From assembly GCF_020618475.1 (NCBI RefSeq), contig NZ_CP085335.1, positions 2,108,001 to 2,172,000 on the forward strand: a stretch of DNA of 64,000 nt, in the 5' to 3' direction. The notes below the pieces were generated by a model. The model was not told the DNA's origin. It saw only the letters and a program-made list of their open reading frames with translations, and did no database searches. The translations under genes were made by a program, and so were the position numbers. The stretch comes from Haladaptatus halobius (GTDB lineage Archaea > Halobacteriota > Halobacteria > Halobacteriales > Haladaptataceae). Below are positions 34,719-42,657 of this stretch, one piece after another. The first letter of the stretch is position 1. Each line of letters begins with the position of its first letter.

Positions 34719-35363
34719 CTACGCGCGTCGTAGCGCCTCTCGGGCCGGTTTCACGACAAGCAGCAGCGCCGCGACTCCTGCGGCGACGACGAGCCACCAG
34801 TTCTTGCTCAGTCGGCCGACCGAGAGCACATCGAGCGACCCGCCTGCCAGCACCGCCGCGGCCATCCACGGTATCTCGCCGATCGCGGTGCCGAGCACGA
34901 ACGCGCGCCACGGGACGCCGGAGAGTCCCGCCGCCGCCGAGACGGGGTCCGATGGGGCCGGTGCGAGGCGCGAGGCGACCATCCCGCGCAGGTCGCCGGT
35001 CGCGTCGAAGAACCGCTCGCCGGAAGCGCCGAGACGACCGAACAGCCCAGTGACGATTCGAAAGTATCGAGCCGCGGCGAACGGAAGACAGGCGCTCGCG
35101 ACCGTTCCGGCGAGCGCAACCGGAAATCCGACGACCGGACCGTAGACGTAGCCGACGGCGACCGCGACCGCCGAGGTCGGCCACGCGAACAGCGGGCGGA
35201 CGAGATAGACGAAGCAAAAGAACCCGGCGGCGAGGAGCGGGTTCGCGGTCACGCGCTCGACCTGCCGGAAGACGAATCCCGGAGAGAGCACGAGACTGGC
35301 GACGACGACCAGCGCGACCACCGCGAGGCCGACGACTTGCCGTCGAATCTGCGCACGCGCCAT
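34719..35363 (-). CDS. TVP38/TMEM64 family membrane protein
   Basis: The 214-residue membrane protein has five or six helices, with the VTT/DedA-like core: GVVGF-type reentrant segments (VGYVYGPVVGFPVALAGTV), the conserved FxxRLxPxx-type block ATGDLRGMVASRLAPAP, and VPWRAFVLGTAIGEIPW. Members are lipid scramblase-like proteins. A specific substrate is not known for haloarchaea. ATG at 35363 (MARAQIRRQV) is preferred to an upstream start in the same frame with no membrane character. Its stop is adjacent to that of the zinc-ribbon gene. Confidence 0.87.
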   Translation of the reverse strand: MARAQIRRQVVGLAVVALVVVASLVLSPGFVFRQVERVTANPLLAAGFFCFVYLVRPLFAWPTSAVAVAVGYVYGPVVGFPVALAGTVASACLPFAAARYFRIVTGLFGRLGASGERFFDATGDLRGMVASRLAPAPSDPVSAAAGLSGVPWRAFVLGTAIGEIPWMAAAVLAGGSLDVLSVGRLSKNWWLVVAAGVAALLLVVKPAREALRRA

Positions 35364-35449
35364 TCCTCCGAGGGTAGCCGGCGGGAGGGTTAAGTTCTTT
35401 CCACCCAAGCGCGCAACGTTTAATCCGCTCCGGGTGGGAGTCGAACCCG

Positions 35450-35812
35450 ATGGACGCGGACGACGACCTCGTGGCTCTCGGGGTCGAACTGCTGAGTAAG
35501 CTCGAACGGTCAGAGCTGTCGGTCGCGGAGGCGGTAGACCGTATCGAGACCATCACGACCGACCCGACGACGACACGAACTATCTTGGACGAGGCCGAAA
35601 AGCGGGGCGTCATCGAGCGTGAAAACGGTATCGTCCGACCGACCGGAGGCGGATTCGTCCGATTCGAGAGCGAAGTAGTGACGAAAGAGGGCGACTTCAC
35701 CTGCCGACGCTGCGGGACGGGAATATCGACGGGTTACTTCATGAAACTCGACGCGGGCGAACACGGTCCGTTCGGCTCGTCCTGTATCCGGAAGGTCACC
35801 GGGCGCGAGTGA
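35450..35812 (+). CDS. DUF5830 family protein
   Basis: The 120-residue protein has an N-terminal winged-helix-like part (LLSKLERSELSVAEAVDRIE, then TRTILDEAEKRGVIERENG). A C-terminal half carries a CxxC-x(n)-C pattern (FTCRRCGTGISTGYFMKL, GPFGSSCIRKVTGRE), which is the DUF5830 signature. It may bind zinc and DNA, but no function has been assigned to the family. Its last 17 bases overlap the 3' end of the convergent decayed DUF7115-like gene. Confidence 0.82.
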   Translation: MDADDDLVALGVELLSKLERSELSVAEAVDRIETITTDPTTTRTILDEAEKRGVIERENGIVRPTGGGFVRFESEVVTKEGDFTCRRCGTGISTGYFMKLDAGEHGPFGSSCIRKVTGRE

Positions 35813-36853
35813 GTTCCTCGACGAGTCGTTCGATGGTGCGCTGTTGTCGTTCGAGCCGTTCGTTCTGTCGCTCGACGGCTTCGGTGAGCGCCGCGAGTTG
35901 CACCTCCGTGGAGTCGTCCAAAGTCTCGCTGGCGAATTCGAATCCGGAGTCGGCGAATCCGGTCGTCTCCTCGACGTCTGAAGCGTCGTCCGAAACCTCG
36001 GAATCCGGCGCGCCGTCCGCGCCGCCGGTCTCCGGTTTCGACTTGGCGACGCGTTCGACGAGGACGAACACTTCGCCGGGCAATTCCTCAATTATCAGTC
36101 CTTCCTCGTCCAATTCGGGCGGGTTCGCATCGAGCGGGTCGACGCCGCTTCCGAACACCTCGTCGTCCTCGGCGAACGAGACGTTTCGGTCGGGGTCGGA
36201 TTCCGGCTCTTCGTCGGGGGCGACGGCTTGCTCGAACTCCGCGTACGAGCCGACGTCGTGATAGGAGAGAAGCGCCTGCTCGATGCGTACGCGGACTTCG
36301 CGCGTCCGGTCGCTCGGCGTTTTGATTCGTTGCGGACGCCCGTCGATTTCGATGATGATCTGCGAAGAGACGTTGCCTTCCTCCACGTCGAGGCGCGTAA
36401 CGTTCGCGTAGTGGAACTGCTCGAAGTCCTCGTCCTAGATCGCTTCGCCGACGTGTTTCACGACGCGCGCACTGGTGAGCACGAGCGTGAGTTCGCTGAA
36501 CGGGTACGTCTGAAGAACCTGCTCGTTCGCATCGGTGATCCCGCCGAGTTCAACACGCCGGCGATGACCGGATGGAGGGCGTCGTGGAGGCGTTTGGTCG
36601 GTACTTTGAACTGGTCGGTGCCGTCGATGCCGTAGTCGAGTGCGACAGTGGATTTCCGCCGCCCTTCGGATATGTCGATATGTTCCGCGTCGTGCGGATA
36701 CTCTTTGACGGACTCGTCGCTCAGCAGACCGTCGGCTCGATAAATCAGCGTCCGCGTCGGCGTCACGTAGAGGACGTCCTCACCGCCGAGTGACACTTCT
36801 GTGGCAACGTTTTCGTTTCCGAGACTGGACTGTACGATTTCCGGAACGCTCAT
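35796..36853 (-). pseudogene. DUF7115-like (PH-fold) protein with one frameshift and one stop codon
   Basis: From ATG at 36853 the frame reads MSVPEIVQSSLGNENVATEV, SLGGEDVLYVTPTRTLIYRA and PHDAEHIDISEGRRKSTVAL up to GVLNSAG. The C run at 36540-36542 then lacks one base. In the restored frame TDANEQVLQTYPFSELTLVL, VVKHVGEAI, TAG (36435-36437) and DEDFEQFHYANVTRLDVEEG follow, and the sequence continues to a coiled-coil tail ending at 35796. I recognise the W-for-stop position as VGEAIWDEDFEQ, so TGG became TAG. The N-terminal two-thirds resembles the PH-like domains of DUF7115, and the C-terminal tail is an acidic linker with heptads. Two lesions make it non-functional unless it is expressed as two parts. 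Confidence 0.8.
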
Positions 36854-37070
36854 GCAGGGAACGATCATCCACTTATCTTAAAACCGCCAGATGGACACGA
36901 CACAATCATGATCAGTAAGATATCTGATAAGAGTCGGTGGACGCCTCGACGACCGGCGGACGGTACGCCGATAGCCGCACGATGCCGAACGGTACCGACG
37001 CACGCCACCGGCACCCTCCATCGGTGGAGATGGGAACTTTAAAGAGTGGCAGTTGCCTACCGGTAATCGA

Positions 37071-37219
37071 GCCCGGGTGGCTTAGCTGGACATAGCGCCG
37101 CACTCATAGGGTTCTGAGATTTGGCGCTCAGGCCTTGGAAACCTCCCATGCCCGTGAGGCCCGCCACGCCTCGAACCTGGGTCATGCGGAGATCGAGGGT
37201 TCGGAGCCCTCCCCGGGCA
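37071..37219 (+). tRNA. Elongator tRNA-Met (CAT) with an 85-base intron
   Basis: Acceptor arms GCCCGGG (37071-37077) and CCCGGGC (37212-37218) pair, with discriminator A at 37219. The D-arm is GGCTTAGCTGGACATAGCGCC and the T-arm is GAGGG-TTCGGAG-CCCTC. Anticodon CAT is at 37105-37107 in the stem CCGCA/TGCGG. The intron runs about 37109-37193, one base after the anticodon, the canonical bulge-helix-bulge site, and the exons join to a normal seven-base loop. An intron at this place in the elongator tRNA-Met gene is a known haloarchaeal feature. GCCCGGG distinguishes it from initiator and Ile tRNAs. Confidence 0.93.
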
Positions 37220-37601
37220 TTCTAACGAAAACGAAGATTCTCGGTAGTGACGATGTCGAGATGGATTTCGGCTCACGTCGCTCGCCGAGGCGACGAAGAG
37301 TCCTCTCCCGCGGGGTTGGTCACCAGGCAAGAATTTCCATCCGGCTGCCTCGAGATACAATACACCATTCGATTGAAATTATCCGTTCGGAAATTCCGAT
37401 CTGATACGCAATACGATACGTCGTCAGAATCAGATCGTCGAAATCAACTCAAAATGCGTTTTTAAAACGTCTAAAGAATTCTCAGACGTTTGTGAAACGT
37501 CGGCAAAGAAGCACTATCCGAAAAATAGCGCGAATTTCCCGTACGCTCACTCCGTTATATGACCCCACCAGTCGTAGGGATAGATACATTCGAGAAAACT
37601 A
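37220..37601. other. AT-rich spacer after tRNA-Met with an inverted repeat
   Basis: These 382 bases hold no supported gene and are AT-rich, with short runs such as TTTTTAAAA near 37458-37467. AAACGTCT (37465-37472) and AGACGTTT (37484-37491) form a perfect inverted repeat with an 11-base spacer, and a third AAACGT follows at 37495. This is a candidate operator. A TATA-like TTATATGAC near 37553 belongs to the pseudogene downstream. Confidence 0.35.
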
Positions 37602-37862
37602 ATGTCAAATCATTCGATCATACAGAACGACCGCGCATCGAATTGCGAACTCCCAGTCCCTCGTAGCGCCGCCCAGACCGTAGCACGAAAGCTCTTTGCA
37701 CCGGTTCAGTGTCTGAGTTTCTAGACCGCTGTCGCGCTTCCATTCGGCTATCTCCTGCTTCTCTATCGCGGGAACCTGTCGCCAACCGCCGAGCTGTTCG
37801 CCGTGCTTCTCGCGCTCAATCTCGTCGCCGTGGTCATCGGTCACGGCTACAACCGCGACTGA
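37602..37862 (+). pseudogene. Small membrane protein with an in-frame TAG, paralog of the gene at 39027
   Basis: The frame from ATG 37602 reads 40 codons, then TAG at 37722-37724, then TAVALPFGYLLLLYRGNLSP, TAELFAVLLALNLVAVVIGH and GYNRD-stop. The intact gene at 39027 has AAVALPFLYVPLFLNGLAGA and LTVFSALLACNVLALFAGHS at the same place. PVQCLSF-stop aligns with PIQFVGFW, so Trp TGG became TAG. Both copies have similar promoters about 50 bases before the start (CTCCGTTATATGAC and TTCCGTTATAAGGAC). One copy is thus a decayed duplicate, with the ZIP gene lying between them. Confidence 0.8.
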
Positions 37863-38004
37863 GCGGTTCCCCTTTCTTGAATCTCTTCGAAGAATGCTTT
37901 CAAATTTTGAAAATAATCCGTCCAGTTAAGACACTCGTTTTTAGGCTGACCAAAAACATAATTTCTTTGATAAGTATTATCCGGATGGAGTCCCAACAGT
38001 GGCT

Positions 38005-38811
38005 ATGGACGTACTGGGTAAACTCGTCCTAGTGTTCTTCGCGGGCCTCATAACAGCACTAGCGACCGGCATCGGCGCGCTTCCGTTTTTCCTCGTGGAA
38101 GATGTGAGCGACCGCTGGAACGTCGCGCTCTGGGGACTCGCCTCGGGGATAATGGTCTCCGCGTCCGTCTTCGGGCTGATATTCGAAGGTCTGTCGAGCG
38201 CGAACGGCGGCAGTCTCACCGGGGTCGTCGTCGGTCTCGCGGTCGGCGTCGCCCTCGTCGTCGTGAGCCACCGCATCATCTCCGGCGCGGAGGTGAATCC
38301 GAAGCAGTACGAGGAGGCGAACTTCAAGAAACTCGTGCTTATCCTCGGCATCCTCACAGTACACAGTTTCCCCGAAGGCGTCGCTATCGGCGTCTCATTC
38401 GCCGATCTTGGATTCGAAGGCGCTCCCGAAATCGCGGGTTTCGCGGTACCGCTACTGGCGATCTTCATGACCGTCGCCATCTCCATCCACAACGTCCCGG
38501 AAGGCGTTGCCATCTCCATCCCACTCCACGCGATGGGTGTGAGCAAGTGGCGAATGGTCTGGTGGTCCGTCTTCTCCAGCCTCCCACAACCCGTCGGGGC
38601 CGTCATCGCGTACTACTTCGTCCGCACTGCGCGGGAGTTCCTGCCGATGGGGTTTGGCTTCGCCGCGGGGGCGATGATATACCTCGTCGCATCCGAGTTC
38701 ATCCCGGAAGCACTCGAAGTAGGTGAAGGGTTACCGGGTGGCGGGCACCGCGAACTCCTTTCGGGACTCACCGCAGGCGTCCTCTTGATGGTCCCGCTCG
38801 CATTCATCTAA
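38005..38811 (+). CDS. ZIP family divalent metal transporter
   Basis: The 268-residue protein has about eight membrane helices. It has the ZIP motifs HSFPEGVAIGVSFADLGF (helix 4, His/Glu metal site) and HNVPEGVAISIPLHAMG (helix 5). These conserved H-x-x-x-E and H-N-x-P-E-G residues form the binuclear metal site for Zn, Fe or Mn uptake. ATG at 38005 was chosen; the GTG at 37999 is two codons longer and less likely. It sits between the pseudogene and the intact copy of a small membrane protein, suggesting an old linked unit. Confidence 0.92.
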   Translation: MDVLGKLVLVFFAGLITALATGIGALPFFLVEDVSDRWNVALWGLASGIMVSASVFGLIFEGLSSANGGSLTGVVVGLAVGVALVVVSHRIISGAEVNPKQYEEANFKKLVLILGILTVHSFPEGVAIGVSFADLGFEGAPEIAGFAVPLLAIFMTVAISIHNVPEGVAISIPLHAMGVSKWRMVWWSVFSSLPQPVGAVIAYYFVRTAREFLPMGFGFAAGAMIYLVASEFIPEALEVGEGLPGGGHRELLSGLTAGVLLMVPLAFI

Positions 38812-39026
38812 GTAGTATTCTATTCTCTTCACCATACAATTTATCCGTCGTCTATCGAATCCGTCTCAGCGATATCGACGCAAAAACGATTTTGAATCGT
38901 ATCGGACGTTCTCCACACGCGAGAGCGAGAGAGACGCCCTCGGTAAACGGTGTGAACTCGCCCCAACGCTCGTTCCGTTATAAGGACGCTCCCGTCCATC
39001 GTTCATCCGGGTTCGGTGTGTCAACC

Positions 39027-39305
39027 ATGACGGGAACAACTCGGTTCGAGAACGGCGGCGATTCCATCGTCAATCGAGTCGCCGACGGTCGCCGGAAGCT
39101 TACAACACTGCGCGCGAGGTACGACGAGCATTCGCTGACGACGCCGATCCAGTTCGTCGGCTTCTGGGCTGCGGTCGCACTGCCGTTCCTTTACGTCCCG
39201 CTCTTTCTGAATGGTCTCGCTGGCGCTGAACTGACGGTCTTTTCCGCCCTGCTGGCATGCAACGTCTTGGCGTTGTTCGCAGGCCACTCCTACGGCCAAG
39301 AGTGA
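39027..39305 (+). CDS. Small membrane protein of unknown function
   Basis: The 92-residue protein has a charged N-terminus, IQFVGFWAAVALPFLYVPLF as the first hydrophobic helix (about 42-63), and ELTVFSALLACNVLALFAGH as the second (about 70-89). It is the intact paralog of the decayed copy at 37602. ATG at 39027 was chosen because the conserved part begins after it; a longer upstream frame is basic and non-conserved. Its TATA (CCGTTATAAGG) lies about 50 bases upstream. No named family is recognised. Confidence 0.7.
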   Translation: MTGTTRFENGGDSIVNRVADGRRKLTTLRARYDEHSLTTPIQFVGFWAAVALPFLYVPLFLNGLAGAELTVFSALLACNVLALFAGHSYGQE

Positions 39306-39351
39306 CCCGCCTTCGGTCGATTTAACCGTTCTCTCTCGAAACCGTCGAGAC

Positions 39352-40317
39352 ATGGGACTCGAAACCGTGTCGCTGGGAAGCACCGGCACCAAGGTGAGCG
39401 AAATCGCGTTCGGAACGTGGCGATTCGGTCGCGAGAACGACGACGGCGAGGTCGAAATCGACGAAGAACGCGCCCACGAACTGCTCGACGCCTACGCCGA
39501 CGCCGGCGGGAACTTCGTCGACACCGCCGACATGTACGGCGACGGTGAGAGCGAGCGATACATCGGCAACTGGCTCGCAGACCGCGACCGCGAGGATTTC
39601 GTTATCGCCTCGAAGATATACTGGCCGACCCGGAAAGACGACCCGAACGGCCGCGGCCTCTCGCGCAAGCACCTGCGCCGGCAGACCGACCGCATCCTCG
39701 ACCGCCTCGGGACGGAGTACATCGACCTGCTCTACATCCACCGCTGGGACGCCGATACGCCCGCCGAGGAGTTCATGCGGACGCTCGACGAGTTCGTCCG
39801 CGACGGCAAGGTGAACTATCTCGGCACCTCGACGCTCGAACCGAACGCGTGGAAGGTTGCGAAGGCGAACGAGATGGAGTACGAACCGTTCCGGCTCGCA
39901 CAACCGCGCTACAACCTCGTCAACCGCGAGATAGAACCGAACTACCTGCCGATGTGCGAGGACTACGACATCGGCATCATCCCGTGGTCGCCGCTGGCCG
40001 GCGGCTTCCTGACGGGGAAGTACTCGCGGGACGAGGAGCCGCCGGAAGGAAGCCGCGGCGCGACCGACCAGCAGTTCCGCGACTCCTATCTCACCGAGAA
40101 GAACTTCGACGCGCTGGAGGTCGTCGAAGCGGTCGCCGAGGAGGTCGGGACGACCCCCGCCACGGTCAGCCTCGCGTGGTTGCTCGAACACGACGCCGTC
40201 ACCGCACCAATCGTCGGCGCGCGGACGGTTGAACAGTTGGAGGAGAACCTCTCCGCGACCGACGCGTCGCTCACGGACGAGCAGTTCGAGCGGCTGGCGA
40301 ACGCGAAATCGGCCTGA
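39352..40317 (+). CDS. Aldo/keto reductase
   Basis: The 321-residue TIM-barrel oxidoreductase has catalytic Asp/Tyr in VDTADMYGDGESE (Asp near 53, Tyr near 57), Lys in VIASKIYWPTR and His in DLLYIHRWDAD, the standard AKR tetrad. NADPH-binding is suggested by PWSPLAGGFLTGKYSRD and AWLLEHDAVTAPIVGAR. It is similar to the AKR11/YajO group acting on aldehydes and small ketones. Substrate is unknown. It lies 46 bases after the small membrane protein and just before two hypothetical genes on the same strand. Confidence 0.93.
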   Translation: MGLETVSLGSTGTKVSEIAFGTWRFGRENDDGEVEIDEERAHELLDAYADAGGNFVDTADMYGDGESERYIGNWLADRDREDFVIASKIYWPTRKDDPNGRGLSRKHLRRQTDRILDRLGTEYIDLLYIHRWDADTPAEEFMRTLDEFVRDGKVNYLGTSTLEPNAWKVAKANEMEYEPFRLAQPRYNLVNREIEPNYLPMCEDYDIGIIPWSPLAGGFLTGKYSRDEEPPEGSRGATDQQFRDSYLTEKNFDALEVVEAVAEEVGTTPATVSLAWLLEHDAVTAPIVGARTVEQLEENLSATDASLTDEQFERLANAKSA

Positions 40318-40362
40318 GCGGCGAGCCAAGCGTTTTTGACGGATTACGAACAACCTCACGCC

Positions 40363-40746
40363 ATGGACGAGATTTCGCTATCGGTTCCGGACGCCATCGT
40401 CGACTCGCTCCCCGAAGACGGCGACGCTGCGGCCCGCGACATGCAGGAGGCCGTCGCGGGGTGGGAAGCCCGTCTCAACCGACTCGCCGAGGAGACCGAC
40501 TCCGACGAGGACGTCGCGAGCGTGGCCGTGGACGTGGTCGAACGTTTCGAGACGCGGTGGGAGCAGTACGACGACTTCGTCGCCGAACTCCGCGCGTGGG
40601 GCCAGTCACCCATCTACGCGATGGCGTGGCGAGATCTGCAAGCCGCCCTCATCCGACAACTGTACGACCACGACGACCTCTCGACGCACATCGACCGAGA
40701 GCGGAACGCCCGCATCGTTAGCGACGGCATCCGCCCCGGACGATGA
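40363..40746 (+). CDS. Conserved haloarchaeal protein of unknown function
   Basis: The 127-residue acidic helical protein starts MDEISLSVPDAIVDSLPEDG. It contains WEARLNRLAEETDSDEDVAS, FETRWEQYDDFVAELRAWG and SPIYAMAWRDLQAALIRQLY and appears to be soluble. ATG at 40363 was chosen. Its ATGA overlap with the next gene (4 bases) shows an operon of two. I do not recognise the family. Confidence 0.75.
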   Translation: MDEISLSVPDAIVDSLPEDGDAAARDMQEAVAGWEARLNRLAEETDSDEDVASVAVDVVERFETRWEQYDDFVAELRAWGQSPIYAMAWRDLQAALIRQLYDHDDLSTHIDRERNARIVSDGIRPGR

Positions 40747-41195
40747 CGGACGACGATTCGCCGCTGGCTCGCGTCCGCAGAGCGAAGAGCCGACGGTCCA
40801 TCCCGCGCCGCGTTGACGGGGGTGCGGTTGCGGTCGGGATGCTCGTCGCTCTCGGCGCGCACCTCGTCCCGGCCGCGTTCCTGCTCCTAGGAACGTCGAA
40901 CGTCCTCCTCCGGGTCACGACCCTCGCCAGCACGGTCGCCATCCCGGTCGGGAGCTACGTCGCCGGAAACTACGCGGGCGGTGACCAGATACGTCGCGGG
41001 GTGCACGGTGCGCTCACGACGATTGCGTCGCTCGGCGTTCTGTGCGGTGCCGCCGTCCGGCTCTCGGGTTCCGACGGGGCGCTCGCCGCGTTCGGGCGGG
41101 TACTCGGCGTCGGAACGGAAACGCCCGTGCTCGCGGGAGGGGTCGCCCTGCTCTTCCTCGCCGGAGTCGCCGCCGGAGCGGTCGGTTCCGACTGA
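40743..41195 (+). CDS. Membrane protein of unknown function
   Basis: The 150-residue protein has four hydrophobic helices after a basic N-terminal stretch (LARVRRAKSRRSIPRRV). Helices begin at about AVAVGMLVALGAHL, LRVTTLASTVAIPVGSYVAG, GALTTIASLGVLCGAAV and PVLAGGVALLFLAGVAAG. It overlaps the preceding gene by four bases and is therefore co-translated. No catalytic motif or named family is evident. Confidence 0.7.
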   Translation: MTDDDSPLARVRRAKSRRSIPRRVDGGAVAVGMLVALGAHLVPAAFLLLGTSNVLLRVTTLASTVAIPVGSYVAGNYAGGDQIRRGVHGALTTIASLGVLCGAAVRLSGSDGALAAFGRVLGVGTETPVLAGGVALLFLAGVAAGAVGSD

Positions 41196-41283
41196 AGCCG
41201 CGAACGCGTCGAACCGGCGAACCGAGAGGCTTCGGCTCGATTCGAACTGAGCGTTTATTACTCGGGGCGTTCCAACATCGGGC

Positions 41284-41553
41284 ATGGAACTCATCCTCCG
41301 GTTTTTCGCCAACTTCCGCGAGGCGGTCGGCCAGAAGACGCTCGAACGGGAGTATCCGGACGACGCGACGGTCGGGGAGGTGCTCGAATCGCTGACCGAG
41401 GAGTACGGGCTCGACCTGTTCGAGGACGGCGAGATGCGACCCCAACTCTCCATCATGCGAAACGGGAAAGACGTCGTCCACATTGACGGTCGGGAAACAT
41501 CGCTTTCGGACGGCGATAGACTGAGCATTTTCCCGCCCGTCGCAGGAGGATAG
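41284..41553 (+). CDS. MoaD/ThiS-type ubiquitin-like protein (SAMP-like)
   Basis: The 89-residue beta-grasp protein ends FPPVAGG with the diglycine needed for activation by an E1-like enzyme. The beginning MELILRFFANFREAVGQKTL and the loop MRNGKDVVHIDG are typical of archaeal SAMP1/MoaD. It may carry sulfur for molybdopterin synthesis or tag proteins. Its TAG stop is directly followed by the next gene at 41554, so the two are coupled. Confidence 0.85.
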   Translation: MELILRFFANFREAVGQKTLEREYPDDATVGEVLESLTEEYGLDLFEDGEMRPQLSIMRNGKDVVHIDGRETSLSDGDRLSIFPPVAGG

Positions 41554-41808
41554 ATGCGACGCGAGAAATCCTTCCGGGGTATCAACGAGAATCTCGCTCG
41601 CACGTACCTCGAAAATCTCGGCGGCGAAACGCGAGAGGACGGCGACGTTACAGGCGACGGCTGGCGGGCGTCGCTCTCGTCGGAGACGGTGAGCATCGGC
41701 CCGACCGTCGAGTTGACGGAGGTGACGGTCGTGTTCGAAGGCGACGAGGAAACGCTGGACTCGCTGGTCGAACGCTTCTCGCAGAAGGCGATGCGTGCGG
41801 GTGGATAG
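41554..41808 (+). CDS. Small conserved protein next to the MoaD/SAMP gene
   Basis: The 84-residue protein starts MRREKSFRGINENLARTYLE and reads as a mixed helix-strand fold with VSIGPTVELTEVTVVFEGDE and SQKAMRAGG at the end. It begins directly after the SAMP-like gene stop and ends 26 bases before the next gene, so it belongs to a three-gene unit. The neighbour suggests a sulfur-carrier or molybdopterin-related role, which is inference. Confidence 0.7.
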   Translation: MRREKSFRGINENLARTYLENLGGETREDGDVTGDGWRASLSSETVSIGPTVELTEVTVVFEGDEETLDSLVERFSQKAMRAGG

Positions 41809-41834
41809 CTGGCGATTAGAACCGAGAAAGAGAA

Positions 41835-42209
41835 ATGACGACCGACGAACCGACCCATCCAATCGACGGCCAAATCGTGCTCTTGGCGGGCACGAAAGCC
41901 AGCGTCCCGCTGGAACGGCTCTCCGAACTCGTCGAAGCGACACAGGCCGACCTAGGGCCGCGACTGGACGAGTACCGGCGGGAGTACGAGTGCATCCACG
42001 AGACGCCGGAGCGGAGTGTCTTCCTCGTGGACGAGGAGCACTGGCGGGCGGTCGGCGAGCGACTCGGGTTCGGACGGCGCGAGTGGGACGGGGTTCGTCG
42101 GGCGCACGAGGAACAGTTACGCCGAATCGGGCGGCGCGAAAATCGGGCGGAAGAGTTCGAGACCGCGCTGGAGGTTCGGACTGCCGTGCTGATCGCTCGG
42201 CGTGGGTGA
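41835..42209 (+). CDS. Conserved haloarchaeal protein of unknown function
   Basis: The 124-residue soluble protein has MTTDEPTHPIDGQIVLLAGT, then a helix VPLERLSELVEATQADLGPR, and a Trp-containing domain EHWRAVGERLGFGRREWDGV ending in LRRIGRRENRAEEFETAL. It is rich in charged residues. No family name is recognised. It is the last gene of the run beginning at 41284. Confidence 0.7.
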   Translation: MTTDEPTHPIDGQIVLLAGTKASVPLERLSELVEATQADLGPRLDEYRREYECIHETPERSVFLVDEEHWRAVGERLGFGRREWDGVRRAHEEQLRRIGRRENRAEEFETALEVRTAVLIARRG

Positions 42210-42657
42210 CGTTTTCGGGGAGAACGAGTTACTTCCGGGGTAACGCTTCGGAAAGCCCTCTGGCACATTCACTGCGGCCGTGAGTTACCGCAGTAGCGTT
42301 GTCCTCGAAAGCCCCCGATTGCTCGACGTGTGCGTCTCCGCGCGCCGCAGTGTGCATGACCGACCAGCCGCCGAGCGTACACATCGGTCAATCACGGAAG
42401 CGCGCCAGCCCATTCGAGTACTTCCTGGTGGATTGAAATGGCGAAGTCGCTACGCGAAGCACGACCCTGCAAGCACCACAAGGAGCAAGTGAAATGAGCG
42501 ACTGAGGCGCACAGCGCGGGGCGCGCGAGCGTAGCGGCTGAGGGCTTTCGAGGATACCATCATAGCGTCGGTAGCGCCACCTCAGTGGAATCGGCCGAGA
42601 ACGTTCAAGAAGAATGTGACACGGGAACTCGGTTCGCTGAAAGAATCCGCGAATCCT
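42210..42657. other. Spacer carrying the terminal-repeat element
   Basis: The 448-base gap contains the mobile-looking element at 42303-42553 and nothing that codes for a credible protein. Short frames in it are Arg/Ser-rich and lack haloarchaeal acid bias. A partial third copy of the end sequence (GAAAGCCCTC at 42251-42260) precedes the element and pairs with GAGGGCTTTC at 42540-42549. Confidence 0.5.
42303..42553. repeat. 251-bp element with perfect 12-bp terminal inverted repeats
   Basis: CCTCGAAAGCCC (42303-42314) is the exact complement of GGGCTTTCGAGG (42542-42553). The inside (42315-42541) has no gene, a GTGGATTGAAA segment near 42429-42440 and a GC-rich arm GCGCACAGCGCGGGGCGCGCG near 42508-42530. 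Sequences like this recur between haloarchaeal genes as I remember them, though I cannot count copies here. It fits a MITE-like or other non-autonomous element, or a structured RNA. No target-site duplication was identified with certainty. Confidence 0.5.

Noticed and set aside
1..37724. TAG as a sense (pyrrolysine-like) codon, because several genes have in-frame TAG
   Set aside because: TAG ends intact genes here (for example trpG and the SAMP-like gene), the broken genes also contain TAA, TGA and frameshifts, and no pylT or pylS is seen.
42425..42445. GTGGATTGAAA motif resembling the end of a haloarchaeal CRISPR repeat
   Set aside because: It occurs once, with no regularly spaced copies, no array and no cas genes in the window.
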